Assembly: GCA_965232895.1 (NCBI GenBank)
Contig: OZ247430.1
Location: 4,056,765 to 4,120,764, forward strand
DNA: 64,000 nt
Origin: Bin87 sp965232895
GTDB taxonomy: Bacteria > Chloroflexota > Dehalococcoidia > Lucifugimonadales > UBA3495
Direction of reading: 5' to 3'
Shown here: in pieces, positions 40,468 through 48,687 of the stretch
Layout of the letters: the number at the start of each line of letters is the position of its first letter
How positions within the stretch are numbered: the stretch's first letter is position 1
Notes under the pieces: generated by a model
What the model saw: the letters and a program-made list of their open reading frames with translations, nothing else
Databases searched by the model: none
What the model was told of the DNA's origin: nothing
Made by a program: the position numbers and the translations under genes

Positions 40468-41280
40468 ATGCCGGAACTTCCCGAGGTTGAAAACACTCGC
40501 CAGTACCTGCTCCGCAGCGGACTGGTGGGCCGTCGGCTGGGCGTCCCGGAAATCACTTGGGCGAATACCATCCGCCAACCGTCGGTTGGAGAGTTCATCG
40601 AGGGCGTGGCTGGCAGAACGGTGACCGACCTGCAGCGCCGGGGCAAGTACCTGATTGCCCCGTTGGACGACGATCAGTTCCTGGTCCTGCACTTGGGCAT
40701 GACCGGCAGCCTGCGCATCCACGATGCCCGGCGCCAGCCGCCGCCTATGGTCCGGCATACCTTCCCGCTGGACGATGGTCGGGAGATGCGGTTCGTCGAC
40801 CCCCGCAAGTTCGGGCACCTCTGGCTGCTGCCCGACCCGGTCGATGCGATGAAAAGAATGGGCCCGGAACCGCTGGAACCGGGCTTCACGCCCCCCGTCC
40901 TGGCGGAGCTTCTGGCCGGCCGCAAAGCGCCGATAAAGGCTATTCTGCTCGACCAATCGGTGATCGCCGGGTTGGGCAACCTCTACGCCGACGAGGCGCT
41001 GTTCTTGTCGGGAATACACCCGGAACGGACGGCGAATAAGCTGGGCGATGACGAGACCCAGGCTCTGCACTCGGCAATTGTCCAGGCATTGTCGCACTCT
41101 GTCGCCGCCTATGCCGCAGCGCGGGAAGCCGAATGGCCCGACCCGCCGGTGGCGCTCTCGCCGTGGTCGGTTCCCAGGTTGGCCGACGAGCCATGCCCGA
41201 ATTGCGGAGGCACGGCGCAGATGGTGCGCGTGCGGGGACGCAGTTCCTGGCACTGCCCGCGGTGTCAACCGGTCGGTTGA
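40468..41280 (+). CDS. mutM: Formamidopyrimidine-DNA glycosylase
   Basis: 270 aa. Excises 8-oxoguanine and formamidopyrimidines and nicks the site. It starts 'MPELPEVENTRQYL', placing the catalytic Pro2 and Glu3 correctly, and has the basic 'LQRRGKYLIAPL', 'FVDPRKFGHLWLL', the H2TH region 'GLGNLYADEALFLSGIHPER', and a C-terminal zinc finger 'CPNCGGTAQMVRVRGRSSW' followed by 'CPRC'. All elements are intact. Likely co-transcribed with ileS. Confidence 0.96.
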   Translation: MPELPEVENTRQYLLRSGLVGRRLGVPEITWANTIRQPSVGEFIEGVAGRTVTDLQRRGKYLIAPLDDDQFLVLHLGMTGSLRIHDARRQPPPMVRHTFPLDDGREMRFVDPRKFGHLWLLPDPVDAMKRMGPEPLEPGFTPPVLAELLAGRKAPIKAILLDQSVIAGLGNLYADEALFLSGIHPERTANKLGDDETQALHSAIVQALSHSVAAYAAAREAEWPDPPVALSPWSVPRLADEPCPNCGGTAQMVRVRGRSSWHCPRCQPVG

Positions 41281-41573
41281 TCTCACGCGTACCCAGTTTG
41301 ACCACTACGGGAGCCAATTTACATCGACATACAGGATAGACCGGATGATGGCGCGCGGGTGAGGCGTTCAATTTTCAGCATCGTCAAGAGCGCGGAAGCG
41401 TTCACAATAATCAATCAAATCCTGTTCATCCGGTGCATCGATGTAAAAGACAAAATGGGTACGCGTGAGGCCGGTTGATGGCAGACCGTTCAGCCTGCGC
41501 CAGGGCCGCCGCTGGCAACTTCTGACACTTTAGTGGGCGCTCCGACAGCGCGACGCGGTGAGCGCCGGGTTTA
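41281..41573. repeat. Intergenic region with two diverged copies of an inverted repeat family
   Basis: No gene seen. Matching blocks occur in opposite orientation: tttacatcga (41318-41327) with tcgatgtaaa (41438-41447), acaggat (41331-41337) with atcctgt (41419-41425), and ccggatg (41341-41347) with catccgg (41427-41433). Block order differs between arms, so these look like two decayed copies of an 'acatcga...aggat...ccggatg' repeat, not one clean hairpin. Confidence 0.45.
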
Positions 41574-41603
41574 TTGACGGCATGGCAATTCCGCCCGTAC
41601 ACT
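41574..41603 (+). promoter_or_regulatory. Promoter of the DapA-MfnB-TusA fusion gene
   Basis: TTGACG (41574-41579), 18-bp spacer, TACACT (41598-41603). Start near 41610, ~90-nt leader; GGAGG precedes the ATG at 41700. Confidence 0.5.
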
Positions 41604-41699
41604 GTGATTTGCCAAGCGGATCCTGCCGCCGGTTAATTCGCCGGCTGTCCGCGTTGATAGCGCACAATTTACGGCAATTGTCGTTGGAGGCTTTTTATC

Positions 41700-43805
41700 A
41701 TGGCCGGTTACCGCAAGCATGAAGCGCAGGAATGGGCCTGGCAAACCCTGAAGGGGCAATGGACCACTCTGGTAACGCCCTTCACGCCGGACAACCAGGT
41801 GGACACGGAAGGTCTCCGCCGGAACGTCCGCCACGTTCAGAGTTTGGGCGTGCGCGGCGGCGGCTGCACCTGGAATATGGGCGAATTCTGGAGCCTGACT
41901 GAAGGCGAGCGTCGGGTGGTGATGGACACGGTCGCCGACGAAGCCGCCGGGCACTGGCTCATCGGCGCCCACGTAACCGACACTTCGGTGCGGGAGAGCA
42001 TTGCGCTGGCCCAGCACGCTGAGCGCCGCGGGTTCGACCTGCTGATTATTGCTCCCTCGTACATGGTGACCAAGACCGAGGACCAGGTGGTCGATTTCGT
42101 GCGCCAGGTCGCCGACAACACCGAATTGGCGATGATGTTCTACAACTCACCGCAGTTCGGCATTACCATCAGCCCCCAGGGGTTGAAGCGCCTGTGCGCC
42201 ATCCCCAACGTGGTCGGCGTGAAAGAGGCGAGTTTCAATCAGCAGATTTCCATCGAAACCCACTTGCTCGTCGGCCGCGACGCGGTCATCAGCACTCCCG
42301 ACGAGTGGATCTTCCACAAGGCCAAAGAACTGGGGTTCCACCAGCAGGTGATGTTCGCCAACACCTCCGACTGGCGTTTCGACACTCCCAGGCACAACTA
42401 CTACACCCAGTTCATCGACCGCGCCACCGCCGGCGACCTCGACGTGGAGTTCTACAATCACTACCTGAAAGACATCAAAGCGCTGTCCGACAAGTGGTGG
42501 GGCGGCACCATGAAAAAGACCGGCGGCGCGCTGCCGGTGTCCATGTGCAAGGCTTGGGGCGAGATGATGGGCATGGCGGGAGGAAGCGTTCGCGCTCCGC
42601 TGCATGACCTGACCCACGAGGAGAAGGCCCAGCTTTGGAGTGAGCTGGAACCGCTGCTCCCCCGCGCCGCTGCGCCTGCCGCTCCGGAGCGCGAAGTGAT
42701 CCAGGGGCGTGCGCATGCTCCGTGGCTCAACGGAAACGGCGTGCGTGATGGCCGCAGCGGCCTTTCCGAGTCGGGCATGATGCTGCTGGTCAGCGCCCAG
42801 GATAAAGCCGAGGCGCTGGAAGCCGACCGCGGCGGCGCCGACATCATCGATCTGAAAAACCTGCAAGAAGCCTTGGTGGGCTCTGCCCATCCCAGTCTGG
42901 TCAGGGAAGTGCGGGAGATCATCCCACCGCACAAGCACGTCAGCGTTACTCTCGGCGTGGTTCCCAACCAGCCCGGTACCGTGGCCATGGCCGTGCACGC
43001 GGCGGCGATGATGGACGCCACTTCGGTAAAGGTTGGTTTCCAGGTGGCTGACTACGATATGGCGGTAGAGGTGCTGCGGGAATCTCGTGCCGCCATCGGC
43101 AACGCCGAAACCAAGTTGATCGGCTCGCTGTTCGCCGACAACCTGCTCTTCGACGGAGGCCTCGACCCTCACCTCATGGTCAATTTGGCCATCGACGGCG
43201 AGTGCGACGGCTTCCTGATCGACACCCTGACCAAAGACGGTCGCAACCTGTTCGACTTCATGCCAGAACCCGTGCTCCGTGACATGGTCATGCATGCAAA
43301 ACAGGAAGGCCTGAGCACTGCGCTCAGCGGGCATCTCAAGCTGGAAAACCTGGACGAGCTGGCCCGCATCAATCCCGACATCGTCGGTGTTCGCGGCGCC
43401 GTATGTTCCAGCGGCGAGCGGGACCGCGCTGTGGCCTGGGAGGCGGTGGCCTACTTCAAGGAGCAGTTGGACCTCCGCAAGAGCGGCCTGATCGACGTGC
43501 GCGCTCCGGTCGGCGCTGCACCCCGCGGCAACGGCTACGGGAATGGCAATGGAAACGGCCACGGAAACGGTTGGACCGTGATCGATGGCCGTGGCAAGAA
43601 CTGCGCCGGCGTCATTGCGGCGTTGAGCCGCCAGATGGAATACGACCGCAGTTCCTTCATCGAGGCCATCCTCCACGACGCGCTCAACATCTACGACGTC
43701 ATCTACTGGGCCGAGCAGGCCGGACACCGTCTGTTGACCCAGCGCAAGGAAAACGACGGCACCCTGCGGGTGTTGATCGAGCCCTATGGCAACGGCAATC
43801 ACTGA
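41700..43805 (+). CDS. Three-domain fusion: DapA-like aldolase + MfnB-like + TusA-like
   Basis: 701 aa in one uninterrupted frame. Residues ~1-325: dihydrodipicolinate synthase/N-acetylneuraminate lyase family, with Schiff-base Lys175 ('VGVKEASFN') and Tyr148 ('MMFYNSP'); the usual G-T-T-G-E is changed to 'CTWNMGE', so the substrate probably differs. Residues ~360-595: (5-formylfuran-3-yl)methyl phosphate synthase (MfnB, DUF556), 'MMLLVSAQDKAEALEADRGG' to 'IVGVRGAVCSSGERDRA', with Asp384, Lys386, Lys444, Asp508 and Lys512 at the positions of the known catalytic residues. A Gly/Asn-rich linker (NGYGNGNGNGHGNG) leads to a TusA/SirA-like domain (~625-701) in which Cys635 is kept but CPxP has become C-A-G-V. 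The combined job is unknown; a furan-type or sulfur-linked small-molecule pathway is a guess. Confidence 0.85.
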   Translation: MAGYRKHEAQEWAWQTLKGQWTTLVTPFTPDNQVDTEGLRRNVRHVQSLGVRGGGCTWNMGEFWSLTEGERRVVMDTVADEAAGHWLIGAHVTDTSVRESIALAQHAERRGFDLLIIAPSYMVTKTEDQVVDFVRQVADNTELAMMFYNSPQFGITISPQGLKRLCAIPNVVGVKEASFNQQISIETHLLVGRDAVISTPDEWIFHKAKELGFHQQVMFANTSDWRFDTPRHNYYTQFIDRATAGDLDVEFYNHYLKDIKALSDKWWGGTMKKTGGALPVSMCKAWGEMMGMAGGSVRAPLHDLTHEEKAQLWSELEPLLPRAAAPAAPEREVIQGRAHAPWLNGNGVRDGRSGLSESGMMLLVSAQDKAEALEADRGGADIIDLKNLQEALVGSAHPSLVREVREIIPPHKHVSVTLGVVPNQPGTVAMAVHAAAMMDATSVKVGFQVADYDMAVEVLRESRAAIGNAETKLIGSLFADNLLFDGGLDPHLMVNLAIDGECDGFLIDTLTKDGRNLFDFMPEPVLRDMVMHAKQEGLSTALSGHLKLENLDELARINPDIVGVRGAVCSSGERDRAVAWEAVAYFKEQLDLRKSGLIDVRAPVGAAPRGNGYGNGNGNGHGNGWTVIDGRGKNCAGVIAALSRQMEYDRSSFIEAILHDALNIYDVIYWAEQAGHRLLTQRKENDGTLRVLIEPYGNGNH

Positions 43806-43846
43806 TGGTCCGCCGCCAGTGGCGCGGGACGTTCAGAGATCTTCAA

Positions 43847-43877
43847 CGGGGCGGGAGTGATCCCGCCCCGGCCTTTT
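43847..43877 (+). terminator. Rho-independent terminator after the fusion gene
   Basis: 10-bp stem cggggcggga (43847-43856) with tcccgccccg (43861-43870), loop gtga, then gcctttt. Confidence 0.8.
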
Positions 43878-43892
43878 CCCGTTTCGAGTTCG

Positions 43893-43921
43893 TTGACCGC
43901 GTTTTGAGGCCGCCATATAAT
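43893..43921 (+). promoter_or_regulatory. Near-consensus sigma-70 promoter of the molybdenum hydroxylase operon
   Basis: TTGACC (43893-43898), 17-bp spacer, TATAAT (43916-43921). Eleven of twelve hexamer bases match consensus. Start near 43928, ~68-nt leader to ATG 43996. Confidence 0.8.
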
Positions 43922-43995
43922 CCCCGCAGACCGACGCCGAGCGGGAACGCTCGTACCTGAGTACGCCGTAATGGCGTCGGCGAGGGAGGGCTTAT

Positions 43996-44916
43996 ATGGC
44001 TCGTTTCGATTATCTGGAGCCGCACTCTTTGGATGAGGCGCTCGGGATGCTGGAGAAACACGGTGCCCGAGCGCGTCTCGTTGCCGGCAGCACCGATTTC
44101 CTGGTTCGATGGCGTACCGGTGTGTGGCGACCCGAGATTGTGGTCTGCATGCAGCACGTCCCGGGGTTGGACGGTCTGCAGTTCAACGATGACGATGGCC
44201 TGTCCATCGGCGCAATGGTCACTGTCCAGGACATCGAGCAGAACGCCATCGTGCGAACCCGCTATCCCGCATTGGCTGCCGGCGCCACCGCCTTTGCCGG
44301 TGTCCAGGTGCGCAATCTCGCCACCGCTGTCGGCAACGTTTGCAATGCCTCGCCGGCCGGGGACACGCTGCCCGCGTTACTGGCCTACGACGCCCAATGC
44401 CGTATCGTGAACTCCAACGGGGAGCGTTGGGCGCCTTTGACCGAAGTTTTCGTCGGGCCGGGTCAAACCGCGGTGAGCGCGGGAGAGATTATGACGGAAC
44501 TTCGGCTGCCGACTCCGCCGCCGAACTCGGGCGGCCTGTACATCAAGCACAGTCCACGGGGCGCGATGGACATATCCGCAGTGGGCGCCGCTTCCGTGGT
44601 GAGCGTGGGATCCGACGGGACCTGCGCCTCGGTCAGGATCGCATTGGGCGCCGTAGCCCCCACGCCCATACGGGCCTTCGGAGCCGAGGGTCGTCTGATC
44701 GGCCAGGTTCCTACGGACGAAAACATTGCCGAATCCGCGCGGCTGGCGGCCCAGTCGTCCCGTCCCATCGCCGACGTGCGAAGCGGCGCGGAGTATCGCC
44801 GGGAAATCGCCCAGGTCCTCACCGAACGTACCCTGCGACACGCCGCGCTCACCGCGCTCGGCGACGTTCCCGATTTTGACGATGTCCGGCGCCTGGCCGT
44901 GCAAACCGCCTGGTAA
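43996..44916 (+). CDS. Xanthine dehydrogenase family FAD-binding subunit (medium)
   Basis: 306 aa. The FAD-binding domain of molybdenum hydroxylases: 'MARFDYLEPHSLDEALGML', the FAD loop 'ARLVAGSTDFLVRW' (usually A-G-G-T-D) and the second loop 'TAVGNVCNASPAGDTLPALL' (T-x-G-G/N-N...S-P-A-x-D). It passes electrons from the 2Fe-2S subunit to an acceptor. It is the first gene of a medium-small-(unknown)-large operon with its own promoter; a Shine-Dalgarno GAGGGAGG precedes the ATG. Confidence 0.93.
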   Translation: MARFDYLEPHSLDEALGMLEKHGARARLVAGSTDFLVRWRTGVWRPEIVVCMQHVPGLDGLQFNDDDGLSIGAMVTVQDIEQNAIVRTRYPALAAGATAFAGVQVRNLATAVGNVCNASPAGDTLPALLAYDAQCRIVNSNGERWAPLTEVFVGPGQTAVSAGEIMTELRLPTPPPNSGGLYIKHSPRGAMDISAVGAASVVSVGSDGTCASVRIALGAVAPTPIRAFGAEGRLIGQVPTDENIAESARLAAQSSRPIADVRSGAEYRREIAQVLTERTLRHAALTALGDVPDFDDVRRLAVQTAW

Positions 44917-44936
44917 CCGGCCGCGAGGTTGACAAC

Positions 44937-45431
44937 ATGAAACACCCACTCAATCTGAACATCAACGGCGAAAACCGGTTGATGCTGGTGGAACCGTACT
45001 ATTCCCTGCTGGACTGCCTGCGCGACGAAGCCCAGTTGACCGGCGCCAAGAAGGGCTGCGACGAGGGCGACTGTGGAGCCTGCACCGTGCTGATGGACGG
45101 CAAACCCGTGACCTCATGCCTGGTATTGGCCCACAGCGCCCATGATTCCGCTATAACCACTATTGAGGGACTGGCTGGCGTGGATGGTCTGAGTCCCGTG
45201 CAGAAAGCGTTCGTGGAACATGGCGGCCTGCAATGTGGGTTCTGCATCCCCGGGTTGATCATGTCGGCCACGGGCTTCTTGCAGGAGAATCCGAACCCTA
45301 CGGAGGAGGATGTCCGTTTCGCCATCGGCGGCAATCTGTGCCGGTGCACCGGCTACGCGCGTGTGGTGGAGGCGGTCATGGCCGCAGCGCAAGGAATGAG
45401 GGAAACCCCTCCTGCCGCCGAGGACGTTTAG
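44937..45431 (+). CDS. Xanthine dehydrogenase family 2Fe-2S subunit (small)
   Basis: 164 aa. N-terminal plant-type ferredoxin domain with 'GCDEGDCGACTVLMDGK' and a fourth Cys in 'TSCLVLA'; C-terminal helical domain binding the second cluster with 'LQCGFCIPGLIMSA' and 'NLCRCTGYARVVEAV'. All eight cluster cysteines are visible. It links the molybdenum site to FAD. It follows the medium subunit by 20 nt. Confidence 0.95.
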   Translation: MKHPLNLNINGENRLMLVEPYYSLLDCLRDEAQLTGAKKGCDEGDCGACTVLMDGKPVTSCLVLAHSAHDSAITTIEGLAGVDGLSPVQKAFVEHGGLQCGFCIPGLIMSATGFLQENPNPTEEDVRFAIGGNLCRCTGYARVVEAVMAAAQGMRETPPAAEDV

Positions 45432-45444
45432 TGGAGCACGTGAT

Positions 45445-45876
45445 ATGGAAAAACAAGTGACACTGTTCAACAGCTATTTTGGACGCTGGGCCTTTGATTT
45501 CACAAACGACGATTCTTCAAATGTCAGAGGGCGCTGGGCCATTGAGTTGCCATCTGAGGCAGTTGCAAACCGTCAAGCCGGTGTGCTCCGCTGGATGGAC
45601 GGCGACAGCTGGATGATTTGGTTCAAGTTTGGCGAGGATGAAAACGGGGAATACTTGGAATTCTATGCGGCGCATCATATGACCAATGCTCGTCACTCCA
45701 GGATTTATGCCGACGGTAGGGTCATGCCTCTAATTGATGGCTACGTGGAAGGTTTTCCTCGTGATGTGAGTTCACTGGGGTTCAGTGATACGCCAGTGTA
45801 CGATCTTCCTCCCTTACCAGTTCGTCAAGCAATCTATCGCAGAGCGTCCGGCAGCAGAAGGAATCGAGAGGTCTGA
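45445..45876 (+). CDS. Unknown 143-aa protein inserted in the molybdenum hydroxylase operon
   Basis: No family recognised. It has a Trp- and Phe-rich, probably beta-strand N-terminal part with a loose internal repeat ('FGRWAFDFTNDDS', 'RGRWAIELP'), then 'LRWMDGDSWMIWFKFGEDEN' and a basic C terminus. No signal peptide, membrane helix or Cys motif. A ribosome site (GGAG) precedes the ATG, and it ends 1 nt before the large-subunit ATG, so it is coupled to the operon. Its base composition is visibly less GC-rich than its neighbours, which hints at later acquisition. It is not a known maturation factor (not CoxF/XdhC-like). Confidence 0.6.
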   Translation: MEKQVTLFNSYFGRWAFDFTNDDSSNVRGRWAIELPSEAVANRQAGVLRWMDGDSWMIWFKFGEDENGEYLEFYAAHHMTNARHSRIYADGRVMPLIDGYVEGFPRDVSSLGFSDTPVYDLPPLPVRQAIYRRASGSRRNREV

Positions 45877-45877
45877 G

Positions 45878-48160
45878 ATGACAACGCAGTTCAAAGTTCT
45901 GGAACGCAACTACCCTCGCGTCGACGCGTATGAAAAAGTTACCGGGCGCGCCACGTACGCTTCCGATGTGTATCTGCCGGGAATGCTGGCCTGCAAGCTG
46001 TTGCCCAGCACGCGAAGCCACGCCCGCATTGTGCGGCTGGACACCAGCAAGGCCGCGTCGCATCCGGGGGTGAGATGCGTCGTCACGGGTACGGATTTCC
46101 CGGATTTCCGGTTCGGCTCCGGCGCTTTGCGCGACCGGTACGTCATGCCGCGTGAGGTGGTCAACTTCGTCGGCGAGCCGATCGCGGCAGTAGCGGCTGA
46201 CGACGAAGCCGCCGCGCAGGAAGCTATCGAGCTCATCGAGGTGGAGTACGAAGATCTGCCCGCGGTCGTAAATCCGCTGTCGGCAATGGGTTCCGGAGCT
46301 GCCACGGTTCATCCGGAGTTGGAGAACTACGAAGGATACGGGTTCACTCTAGGACATAACGTCAGCACGTTGCTGGACGCCGACCGGGGCGACGTTGATC
46401 AGGCTTTCCGGGACGCCGACGTGGTGGTGGAGGACGTCTATCGTTCCCAGGGGATCAATCAGGGATTCCTGGAACCGATGGCCTGCGTCGCGGATGTTGA
46501 GCCCAATGGCCGGCTGGTGATTTACGCTTCGACCCAGGGCCCGTACCAGATCCGGGCGGCGCTGGCGAGCGTCCTGGAAATTCCGGTATCCCGAATCCGG
46601 GTCGTCGCTATGGAACTCGGCGGCGGGTTTGGCGCCAAACTGAGGCTCGCTTTCGAGGCGTTCCCGGCCCTGTTGGCGATGAAAACCGGGCGACCCGTGA
46701 AACTGGTGAACACCCGCGAGGAAGTCTTCACCATGAACGGGCCCCGGCTCCCGGTGACCAACTACATCCGGTCCGGCGTGATGCAGGACGGTACCATCGT
46801 CGCTCGCGAGGCCTACACGATCTTCGACGTGGGAGCTTACTTGGGCGCTGGCCCCAACTCCGGCATTGGTCACGGCATTGGCGCTTACCGGGTGCCCAAC
46901 TTCCGACTGCGCTCCTACGGCGTATACACCAACAAGATCTACGTGGGTTCGTACCGGGCCTCCGGGGTCGCCGACATGACCTTCGCCGTCGAGTCCCACA
47001 TGGACCGCATCGCCCATGAGTTGGGAATGGACCCATACGACCTGCGCGTCAAGAATGCCCTGCGTGAAGGCGATGTCTCGGTGAGCGGAGCAGTCGTCCC
47101 CACCAATGGCCTGATGGAAACCCTCGATGCCATCAGGGAAAAGATCGATTGGCCTCGTGACCTGGAGGACGGCCACGGTGTGGGATTGGCCTTGTGCGAG
47201 TGGAGGAGCGGCAGCGGCCCCTCGACAGCGTCGATCAGCGTCAACGACGACGGCACGGTGAGCTTGCTGACCGGCTCGGTGGATATCTCGGGCAGCGACA
47301 CCTCCCTGGCGGCCATAGCAGCCGAGGCCCTGGGCATACCGATGGAAAAGGTGGTGGTGGCCAAACGCGACACCGACCTGGCGCCGTACACGGGTCAATC
47401 AGGCGGCAGCCGCATCGTGTACAGCCAGGGCACGGCGGTGCAGCGCGCGGCCGAGAACACCATCGAAAAGCTGACGGCCCTTGCGGCCGAGCGTTTGGGC
47501 CTCCCCGAGGATGCTCTGGCCTGTGAAGACGGCCGCATCTACGTGATGGACAACGAACCGCAGGGCCTCACTTTCGCGCAGTTGGCGGCGGCCAGCATCA
47601 CGTCGCGTGGCGGACCGATCATCGGCACCGCTTCGCTGTCCAGCATGCCCTACACCCCGGTATTCGCCGCCCAGGCCGCCGAGGTCAAGGTCGACCGGGC
47701 AACCGGGCAGATCAAAGTGCTCCGCTACATTCAGGCCCAGGACGTGGGGACTGCCATCAACCCCATGGCTGTCGAAGGGCAGCTTGACGGTGGGGTCGTC
47801 CAGGGCATTGGCCGGGCCCTGACCGAAGACCAGCAGTTCGACCCCGAGACGGGCGCGGTCCGCAATCCGTCCTTCGCTTCGTACCTGATGCCTCTGGCAA
47901 TCGACCTTCCCGAACTCGAGAACGTGCTCATCAACGTCCCGGCGCCGGACGGACCCTTCGGCGCCCGCGCGGTGGCCGAACCCCCCGGATTCGGTCCGCC
48001 GGCCGCCATAGCCAACGCGGTATACGACGCGGTGGGTGTCCGCATCAAGGAGTTGCCGTTATCCGGCGAGCGGGTGCTCGCCGCCCTGAACGGCCAGGAC
48101 GCGGAAATCGACTTCGACGTTGATGCCCTCAGGCGGGCGGAGGGTGTTGCCGCCGACTAA
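45878..48160 (+). CDS. Xanthine dehydrogenase family molybdopterin-binding subunit (large)
   Basis: 760 aa catalytic subunit. It starts at ATG 45878 (GAGAGG upstream); the frame runs back to 45785 inside the preceding gene. Features: 'YPRVDAYEKVTGRATYASDV', 'VVDVE...'-type lobe with 'INQGFLEPMACVADV', the molybdopterin loop 'VAMELGGGFGAKLRLAFE', and a C-terminal 'VAEPPGFGPPAAIANAVYDA' holding the active-site Glu. The loop that reads AYxCSFR in true CO dehydrogenase reads G-S-Y-R-A-S-G-V here, so this is not form I CoxL. It is an aldehyde/purine/aromatic hydroxylase of unknown substrate. Confidence 0.93.
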   Translation: MTTQFKVLERNYPRVDAYEKVTGRATYASDVYLPGMLACKLLPSTRSHARIVRLDTSKAASHPGVRCVVTGTDFPDFRFGSGALRDRYVMPREVVNFVGEPIAAVAADDEAAAQEAIELIEVEYEDLPAVVNPLSAMGSGAATVHPELENYEGYGFTLGHNVSTLLDADRGDVDQAFRDADVVVEDVYRSQGINQGFLEPMACVADVEPNGRLVIYASTQGPYQIRAALASVLEIPVSRIRVVAMELGGGFGAKLRLAFEAFPALLAMKTGRPVKLVNTREEVFTMNGPRLPVTNYIRSGVMQDGTIVAREAYTIFDVGAYLGAGPNSGIGHGIGAYRVPNFRLRSYGVYTNKIYVGSYRASGVADMTFAVESHMDRIAHELGMDPYDLRVKNALREGDVSVSGAVVPTNGLMETLDAIREKIDWPRDLEDGHGVGLALCEWRSGSGPSTASISVNDDGTVSLLTGSVDISGSDTSLAAIAAEALGIPMEKVVVAKRDTDLAPYTGQSGGSRIVYSQGTAVQRAAENTIEKLTALAAERLGLPEDALACEDGRIYVMDNEPQGLTFAQLAAASITSRGGPIIGTASLSSMPYTPVFAAQAAEVKVDRATGQIKVLRYIQAQDVGTAINPMAVEGQLDGGVVQGIGRALTEDQQFDPETGAVRNPSFASYLMPLAIDLPELENVLINVPAPDGPFGARAVAEPPGFGPPAAIANAVYDAVGVRIKELPLSGERVLAALNGQDAEIDFDVDALRRAEGVAAD

Positions 48161-48180
48161 ACGGCGTCAGGATTTGGAAC

Positions 48181-48210
48181 CGGGGCGGGCTCACGCCCGC
48201 CCCGAATTTT
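48181..48210 (+). terminator. Terminator of the molybdenum hydroxylase operon
   Basis: 10-bp stem cggggcgggc (48181-48190) with gcccgccccg (48195-48204), loop tcac, then aatttt. It lies between convergent genes; the minus side has no U-tract. Confidence 0.75.
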
Positions 48211-48215
48211 CCGCC

Positions 48216-48635
48216 TCAGTCGGACCGTCCGTACACGTGCGACGGAGTCACCAGGACTGCGAAGCGACGGTCGTCCCGCATCGCCTGGTCGTACTCAGGC
48301 CAGTTGGGATGCTCTTCTCCCGCGGCGGTGCGGTACACGTCGCGCAGCGTTTCCCGGTATTCGTCGGCCGAGACTTCATTGACCCCGACCAGCCTGGCCT
48401 CCCCCTCGAGGACCAGGAAGTTGCGCCAGTCGCCGGTGCCGACCAGGATCGTGCAGCGAGATTCTCGCCGCAGATTCCGGAGCTTGGCACGGTCGGCAGT
48501 GGTCGTAAAGGCCACACCGTCCCCATACAAGCCGCAAGTAACAATGCTCATCTGTCCGGCGCCGTTCCGGCGGAAAGTGGTCAACGCGCCATTGTGATTG
48601 GCTGACAAAAACTGGCGTTGGGCTTCGGTTAGCAT
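48216..48635 (-). CDS. PPOX class (F420-type) oxidoreductase / pyridoxamine oxidase-fold protein
   Basis: 139 aa split-barrel protein. 'FLSANHNGALTTFRRNGAGQ', 'AFTTTADRAKLRNLRRESRC', and 'ILVGTGDWRNFLVLEGEARL' match small PPOX-class proteins that bind F420 or FMN. It fits with the probable F420-dependent LLM protein at 35047, but cofactor choice cannot be proven from sequence. ATG 48635 is preceded by an AAGGAG-like site. It follows sbcC by ~50 nt. Confidence 0.85.
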   Translation of the reverse strand: MLTEAQRQFLSANHNGALTTFRRNGAGQMSIVTCGLYGDGVAFTTTADRAKLRNLRRESRCTILVGTGDWRNFLVLEGEARLVGVNEVSADEYRETLRDVYRTAAGEEHPNWPEYDQAMRDDRRFAVLVTPSHVYGRSD

Positions 48636-48687
48636 CGAAATCTCCTTTTGGTGGGCGGGACGCCACCGGTCAACTTGATTGGAATGG

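Noticed and set aside
42147..43802. 551-codon minus-strand frame opposite the 701-aa fusion
   Set aside because: Antisense shadow with no recognisable domain; the plus-strand frame has three recognisable domains.
45878..48160. Aerobic CO dehydrogenase large subunit (CoxL form I)
   Set aside because: The AYxCSFR active-site loop is absent; the loop reads SYRASG.
48163..48186. Near-identical short strings 'acggcgtcagg...ggaaccgggg' here and at 59727-59752
   Set aside because: Only ~20 scattered bases match, one copy lies in coding sequence, and no boundaries or further copies were found; likely chance.
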